Shown piece by piece: positions 59,913 through 64,000 of a stretch of 64,000 bases of DNA; within the stretch, counting starts at the first letter, position 1, and the number at the start of each line of letters is the position of its first letter. Position numbers and translations under genes: made by a program. Source of the stretch: Bacillus sp. HNG (GTDB taxonomy: Bacteria > Bacillota > Bacilli > Bacillales > Bacillaceae_L); assembly GCF_003400205.1 (NCBI RefSeq), contig NZ_QUQV01000009.1:62001-126000 (forward strand), read 5' to 3'. The notes below the pieces were generated by a model, which made no database searches, was not told the DNA's origin, and was given only the letters and a program-made list of their open reading frames with translations.

Positions 59913-59984
59913 CGCCCTCGGCAGGATTCGAACCCACGATAAGAGAACCGGAATCTCTTGTGCTATCCACTACACTACGAGGGC
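59913..59984 (-). tRNA. tRNA-Arg (anticodon CCG)
   Basis: 72-base cloverleaf on the minus strand. Acceptor GCCCTCG pairs with CGAGGGC, discriminator G, no encoded CCA. D arm with GTGTAGTGGATAGCAC, anticodon stem AGAGA/TCTCT around the loop TTCCGGT (anticodon CCG), and T arm with GGTTCGAATCC. A tRNA-Arg near clpP also occurs in B. subtilis. Confidence 0.93.
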
Positions 59985-60122
59985 ATGTTTTGGATAAAAC
60001 TGCACTCATCATTATAGGATAGAACTTATTTGAATGCAAGAATTTAATTTAAGGATGGCGTGTGCTTTTTGCAAAGGCCTCGTAAATATTGACTCAATTA
60101 ATTAGGTACGATTACTTGAATG

Positions 60123-60350
60123 TTTTTGGAAGAATAAAGGGAAAGGGGCAATATAAGGTTTTGAAAGAACTATTGGATAAATATTGTAAAAGTCATGAGA
60201 GATAGCTTATATTTGTAGATGCTTTTGGATGAAAGTGGAAAAAGCCCACATAAAACCAATATATGAAAAGACTATTGGATAAATCTTGAAAAAGTGATAC
60301 CAAAAAAACTATATTGAACCTAATTTCTCTTCGTCTAATCCAGAAAAAGT
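60123..60350. repeat. Degenerate ~50-base quasi-tandem repeat
   Basis: Words of the type TTTTGGAAGAATAAAG (60123), TATTGGATAAAT (60171), TTTTGGATGAAAG (60223), TATTGGATAAAT (60272) and TAATCCAGAAAAAG (about 60336) recur about every 50 bases, most followed by AAAAGT. The gap 59985-60342 holds no gene; this weak periodicity is all I see in it. Confidence 0.4.
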
Positions 60351-60380
60351 GGTATATCGCAGAACACCCCAATATACCAC
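60343..60380 (-). terminator. Terminator of the small minus-strand gene
   Basis: On the minus strand GTGGTATAT, 14 bases, ATATACCAC, then TTTTTC. It begins 16 bases after the stop of the 58-codon gene, supporting that gene as real. Confidence 0.75.
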
Positions 60381-60395
60381 CTTAAAATCTTCTCT

Positions 60396-60572
60396 CTAGT
60401 TATCCTTATAGCCCAATGTCCCGTCGTACACATCTTCATCAACAGGATTCACAGCCCACATCGTTTGAATCGGATCGAACTCTGATGCAAACTCTTTTTT
60501 GTTATTACTTTCCTTTGCTTCATCAAGTGTCCCAGTGACTGGGCCCGTGTACATGATTTCATTCTTTTTCAA
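60396..60572 (-). CDS. Small hypothetical protein (58 residues)
   Basis: Starts at TTG with GAGGTGA six bases upstream and ends just before a good terminator. The product begins MKKNEIMYTGPVTGTLDEAK, is acidic in its second half (FDPIQTMWAVNPVDEDVYDGTLGYKDN), has no membrane segment and no cysteine. I do not recognise a family. Convergent with nothing; divergent from rpoN. The codon content is ordinary for the region. Confidence 0.65.
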   Translation of the reverse strand: MKKNEIMYTGPVTGTLDEAKESNNKKEFASEFDPIQTMWAVNPVDEDVYDGTLGYKDN

Positions 60573-60715
60573 CAGTAATCACCTCTTTAAGGTAGATTCT
60601 TTCAAAAAATGAATAAAAATGCGTGCTAAAATTTAACTTTTTCGATACGATAGAAGTAAGAAAAAATAAACGATATATCATTTAGTCAAATGTTTATTAA
60701 AATTGCGAATTAAAA

Positions 60716-60729
60716 AGTAAACGCTTCCA
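60716..60729. promoter_or_regulatory. Candidate CcpA cre site before rpoN
   Basis: AGTAAACGCTTCCA agrees with TGTAAACGCTTTCA at 12 of 14 positions, 38 bases before the start. B. subtilis sigL is repressed by CcpA binding to a cre near its start. Confidence 0.6.
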
Positions 60730-60767
60730 TTTTATTGAATCACCTCAAAGGAAGGGGGAAACCATGA

Positions 60768-62078
60768 GTGAATATGCAAACTGGACTTTTTCAGCAACAA
60801 TCTTTAAAGCTAGTCATGACAAAGGAATTAACACAGGCAATTACTCTTTTACAATACTCTTCTTTGGATTTGACTAAATTTCTAGAAGAGCAAACACTAG
60901 AAAATCCCCTCATTGATGTAAAACCATCAGATTTTGGACGACCAAAAAAAATGAAGGTTACAAAAGATACGTATACAAATCCAATCGACTATCTAAGTAA
61001 AAAAGAAACAACGTTATACGAGCATTTACTCACACAGATTTCCTATATGAAATTAAACAACACGAAAAAACAGACGGTCGAATATATCATCCAACTACTC
61101 GACAGTAATGGGTATTTGTATTTTCCTACAGAAGAAATAGCAAGGGATCTTAATATCGATACGGAAACCATTGAAAATGCGATCCAAATTATTCAGAGCT
61201 TAGATCCGGTTGGGGTAGGAGCAAGGTCTCTGCAGGAATGTCTTCTCCTGCAATTGCAGGCACTCCCAAATCGAAACAGGTTGGCAGAGACAATCATACA
61301 AGACCATTTTGAACGTTTTGCTGAAAAGTCATGGAAGGAAATCGCTAAGGACCTAAATGTAAAGCTTTTTGATATCCAACAGGTGTTTGATTTTATTCAA
61401 ACGCTAAAGCCGAGACCAGGTACTGCCTTTCATGGTGGAGAAGCGCATTATATTGTTCCGGACATCGATATTCAGGTAGAAGGCGATGTCGTCACAATGA
61501 AGATGCAAGACTCGTACCTGCCAAAGGTATCGTTGAATCTCCAGTATTATCAACACTTTTTAGATGAAAAGGATACCAAAACAAAGTCCTATCTTCAGGA
61601 AAAAGTAGATCAATGTCAGTGGATTATGAGAAGTTTAGAGCAACGAAAAATGACCTTGCAAAATGTCATGAGTGAAATTATTAAACGTCAAATGGATTTT
61701 TTTATAAAGGGACCAGCACATTTAAAACCGCTTATTATGAGTGATGTTGCGGATGCTCTTGATATCCATGAATCAACAGTTAGCAGAGCGGTAAAGGATA
61801 AGTTTGTGCAAACTCCATTTGGGATTTTTGAGATGAAGTATTTCTTCAGCCGGAATATCCAAACAACGGGTGAAGCTGATACGTCGTCGACGCAGGTGAA
61901 AAATGTAATGAAACAGATGATTGAAGAGGAGAATAAGCAAAAGCCTTTGTCAGACCAAGAAATTGTCAGTATACTTGAGGAGGAGCATGGTATTCTTGTA
62001 TCGAGACGAACAATCGCAAAATACCGTGACCAATTAAACATACCTTCTTCGACAAAACGAAAACGGTATAGCAAGTAG
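60768..62078 (+). CDS. rpoN: RNA polymerase sigma-54 factor
   Basis: 436 residues, SigL of Bacillus. Region I is Gln/Leu-rich (LFQQQSLKLVMTKELTQAITLLQYS). The core-binding domain is in the middle, HTH HESTVSRAVKDK follows, and the RpoN box SRRTIAKYRDQL near 420 reads the -24 element. GTG 60768 fits the GGAAGGGGGA ribosome site; an ATG four bases upstream is out of frame. It would transcribe the nine promoters of the polyamine island once the PAS activator is engaged. Confidence 0.96.
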   Translation: MNMQTGLFQQQSLKLVMTKELTQAITLLQYSSLDLTKFLEEQTLENPLIDVKPSDFGRPKKMKVTKDTYTNPIDYLSKKETTLYEHLLTQISYMKLNNTKKQTVEYIIQLLDSNGYLYFPTEEIARDLNIDTETIENAIQIIQSLDPVGVGARSLQECLLLQLQALPNRNRLAETIIQDHFERFAEKSWKEIAKDLNVKLFDIQQVFDFIQTLKPRPGTAFHGGEAHYIVPDIDIQVEGDVVTMKMQDSYLPKVSLNLQYYQHFLDEKDTKTKSYLQEKVDQCQWIMRSLEQRKMTLQNVMSEIIKRQMDFFIKGPAHLKPLIMSDVADALDIHESTVSRAVKDKFVQTPFGIFEMKYFFSRNIQTTGEADTSSTQVKNVMKQMIEEENKQKPLSDQEIVSILEEEHGILVSRRTIAKYRDQLNIPSSTKRKRYSK

Positions 62079-62095
62079 ATTGGAAGTGTAAGAAG

Positions 62096-62350
62096 TTGAA
62101 TCGAATTCAGGTAACCATGTATTCAAAGGAAAATTGCTCACTTTGTACCAAAGCAAAAATCGTGATTGAGGAATTAAGCGAGGATTACCCTATAGATTTT
62201 CAAGAAATTGATATTTATAAAGATGACCAACTTTTGGAAAAGTATCAAATCATGATTCCGGTAATTGAAATCGATGGAAATGAAGTAGAATATGGGATCA
62301 TTCATAAAGAAACAATCCAAGAGTACTTGAATCATTTAATGAAAAAATAA
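62096..62350 (+). CDS. Glutaredoxin-like thioredoxin-fold protein
   Basis: 84 residues: MYSKENCSLCTKAKIVIEEL with a CxxC pair (CSLC), FQEIDIYKDDQLLEKYQIMIPVIEIDG with the cis-Pro loop. Glutaredoxin family (DUF836-like). TTG start 18 bases after rpoN, so likely cotranscribed. Redox partner unknown. Confidence 0.82.
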   Translation: MNRIQVTMYSKENCSLCTKAKIVIEELSEDYPIDFQEIDIYKDDQLLEKYQIMIPVIEIDGNEVEYGIIHKETIQEYLNHLMKK

Positions 62351-62361
62351 AGTTTACCCCG

Positions 62362-62386
62362 ACTGCCTAAAAAATAGGCAGTTTAT
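62362..62386 (+). terminator. Terminator after the rpoN operon
   Basis: ACTGCCTA pairs with TAGGCAGT around AAAAA, with a weak T-rich tail. Confidence 0.7.
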
Positions 62387-62415
62387 TTATTGCTTTCTTT
62401 TAAAAGTATTGTTAC

Positions 62416-62510
62416 TATAATAAATGTAGCACGACGATATTTAAATTTAATGATGTGTTTTTTTTTACTGTAAGCGGGACATAATATGTCACACCGGGAC
62501 AAAAGAAGTC
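62416..62510 (+). promoter_or_regulatory. cggR-gapA promoter -10 and CggR operator
   Basis: TATAAT at 62416-62421. The operator is CGGGAC-N6-TGTC (62475-62490), four bases, CGGGAC-N6-AGTC (62495-62510), the direct-repeat layout bound by CggR in B. subtilis and relieved by fructose-1,6-bisphosphate. Confidence 0.85.
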
Positions 62511-62538
62511 CCTTATGGTAAAAAGGGGAAATGACAAA

Positions 62539-63558
62539 ATGAGTTCAATCATTGAGGTACAACAAAAATTATTACCCGATTTACTCGAGGTTATGCAAAA
62601 GCGCCATGAGATCCTCAAATACATACGACTTATGCAGCCGATAGGAAGAAGGAATCTTTCAACGAGTCTTGGTCATAGTGAGCGTGTCCTCCGCGGAGAA
62701 GTTGAGTTCTTAAAAAAACAAAATCTCGTGGACTTTAGCACTGCTGGTATGAGCTTGACGAAAGAGGGCGCGGAGCTTTTAAAAGACCTTGAGGATGTTA
62801 TGAAGGAAGTTTTAGGCTTAAGGGTTTTAGAATCGAAACTTAAGGAGAAGTTAAATATAAAAGAAGTGATTGTCGTCCCTGGCGACAGTGACACGACTCC
62901 TTGGGTGAAGAAAGAAATGGGAAGAGCTTGCGTTTCAAGAATAAAACAAAGGCTTTTTGGAGAAAATATCGTCGCAGTTACTGGTGGTACGACCCTTGCT
63001 GAGGTGGCAGAAATGATGACGCCGGATTCGAAAGGGAGAAGCATTTTATTCGTACCAGCAAGAGGTGGTTTAGGAGAACGAGTAGAAAATCAAGCAAATA
63101 CTATTTGCGCAAAAATGGCTGAAAAAGCCTCGGGTGATTATCGACTCCTTCATGTACCTGATGTTGTGAGCAATGAAGCGTACCATTCATTTGTGGCAGA
63201 ACCATCGATCCGAGATGTCTTGAGTTTGATAAAGTCATCAAGTATGGTTGTTCACGGAATAGGAGACGCTATTACAATGGCAAAGCGTCGCAAGACAGAT
63301 GAAGAGGATATGAAAAAAATCATTGAATCTCATGCGGTCGCAGAAGCTTTTGGCTATTATTTTGACGAAGATGGGAATGTAGTCCATCGCGTCCAAACGA
63401 TTGGAATCCAGCTTAAGGATCTTCCAGCAATCCATGATGTGATTGCCGTAGCTGGTGGAGCTTCGAAGGCAATTGCCATCAAAGCTTACTTAAAGCAAGC
63501 CCCGGGAACTCTGTTAATTACAGATGAAGGTGCTGCGAAAGAGTTAATAAAGGGGTAA
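62539..63558 (+). CDS. cggR: Central glycolytic genes regulator
   Basis: 339 residues, SorC/DeoR-type. N-terminal winged helix (GRRNLSTSLGHSERVLRGEVEFLKKQNLVD), then the sugar-phosphate-binding domain (VAVTGGTTLAEVAEMM, FVPARGGLGERVENQANTICAKMAEKASG). Represses the gapA operon and its own gene, released by fructose-1,6-bisphosphate. ATG 62539 is chosen over an in-frame start 24 bases upstream by match to B. subtilis length and the AAGGGGAA site. Confidence 0.95.
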   Translation: MSSIIEVQQKLLPDLLEVMQKRHEILKYIRLMQPIGRRNLSTSLGHSERVLRGEVEFLKKQNLVDFSTAGMSLTKEGAELLKDLEDVMKEVLGLRVLESKLKEKLNIKEVIVVPGDSDTTPWVKKEMGRACVSRIKQRLFGENIVAVTGGTTLAEVAEMMTPDSKGRSILFVPARGGLGERVENQANTICAKMAEKASGDYRLLHVPDVVSNEAYHSFVAEPSIRDVLSLIKSSSMVVHGIGDAITMAKRRKTDEEDMKKIIESHAVAEAFGYYFDEDGNVVHRVQTIGIQLKDLPAIHDVIAVAGGASKAIAIKAYLKQAPGTLLITDEGAAKELIKG

Positions 63559-63569
63559 CCCTTATATAA

Positions 63570-64000
<431 letters not shown>

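Overview
The window is chromosomal DNA from a member of the Bacillaceae: a moderately AT-rich, Bacillus-type genome. This rests on strong GGAGG-type ribosome binding sites, frequent GTG and TTG starts, and gene order that closely follows Bacillus subtilis (csbA-uvrB-uvrA, yvlABCD, hprK-lgt-yvoD-ppaX-yvoF-hisZGDBHAFI, yvcD-trxB, yvcI-rapZ-yvcK-whiA-crh-clpP, cggR-gapA). The species cannot be fixed from the window alone.

Layout. 1-3.6 kb: 3' end of prfC, then an iron/cobalamin-type ABC importer. 3.6-9.8 kb: csbA behind a sigma-B-like promoter, a lipoprotein on the minus strand, and the SOS excision-repair pair uvrBA behind a LexA box. 9.8-14.6 kb: small membrane proteins, the yvlABCD envelope-stress operon behind a sigma-W-like promoter, and REP-like palindromes with a decayed REP-associated transposase. 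14.8-18.8 kb: HPr kinase, prolipoprotein diacylglyceryl transferase, a nucleoside-recognition membrane protein, pyrophosphatase PpaX and an acetyltransferase. 19-26 kb: a complete histidine operon, with a structured repeat between hisD and hisB and three groups of DnaA-box-like 9-mers around it. 26-28.9 kb: TPR protein and thioredoxin reductase.

28.9-54.6 kb is the notable part. A polyamine/agmatine/GABA catabolic island separates trxB from yvcI, which are neighbours in B. subtilis. It encodes PotABC plus two PotD-like binding lipoproteins, agmatine deiminase and N-carbamoylputrescine amidase, putrescine aminotransferase, an aminobutyraldehyde-type dehydrogenase, GABA aminotransferase and succinate-semialdehyde dehydrogenase. 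Together these suffice for agmatine to putrescine to GABA to succinate. A second gene set (FAD amine oxidase-like protein, C45-family acyltransferase/hydrolase, second semialdehyde dehydrogenase, GNAT-nitrilase fusion, amidohydrolase) may form a parallel route through acylated intermediates. Nine sequences match the sigma-54 -24/-12 promoter with exact spacing. Two copies of a 33-bp palindrome, and a degenerate third, lie between or upstream of these promoters and are the likely enhancer sites for the island's own sigma-54 activator (48202-50337). The sigma-54 gene itself (rpoN/sigL) lies 10 kb downstream behind a CcpA cre-like site.

55-64 kb: yvcI-rapZ-yvcK-whiA-crh, clpP (CtsR operator), a tRNA-Arg(CCG), a 58-codon minus-strand gene, rpoN, a glutaredoxin-like protein, cggR with its operator, and the start of gapA, cut by the window end.
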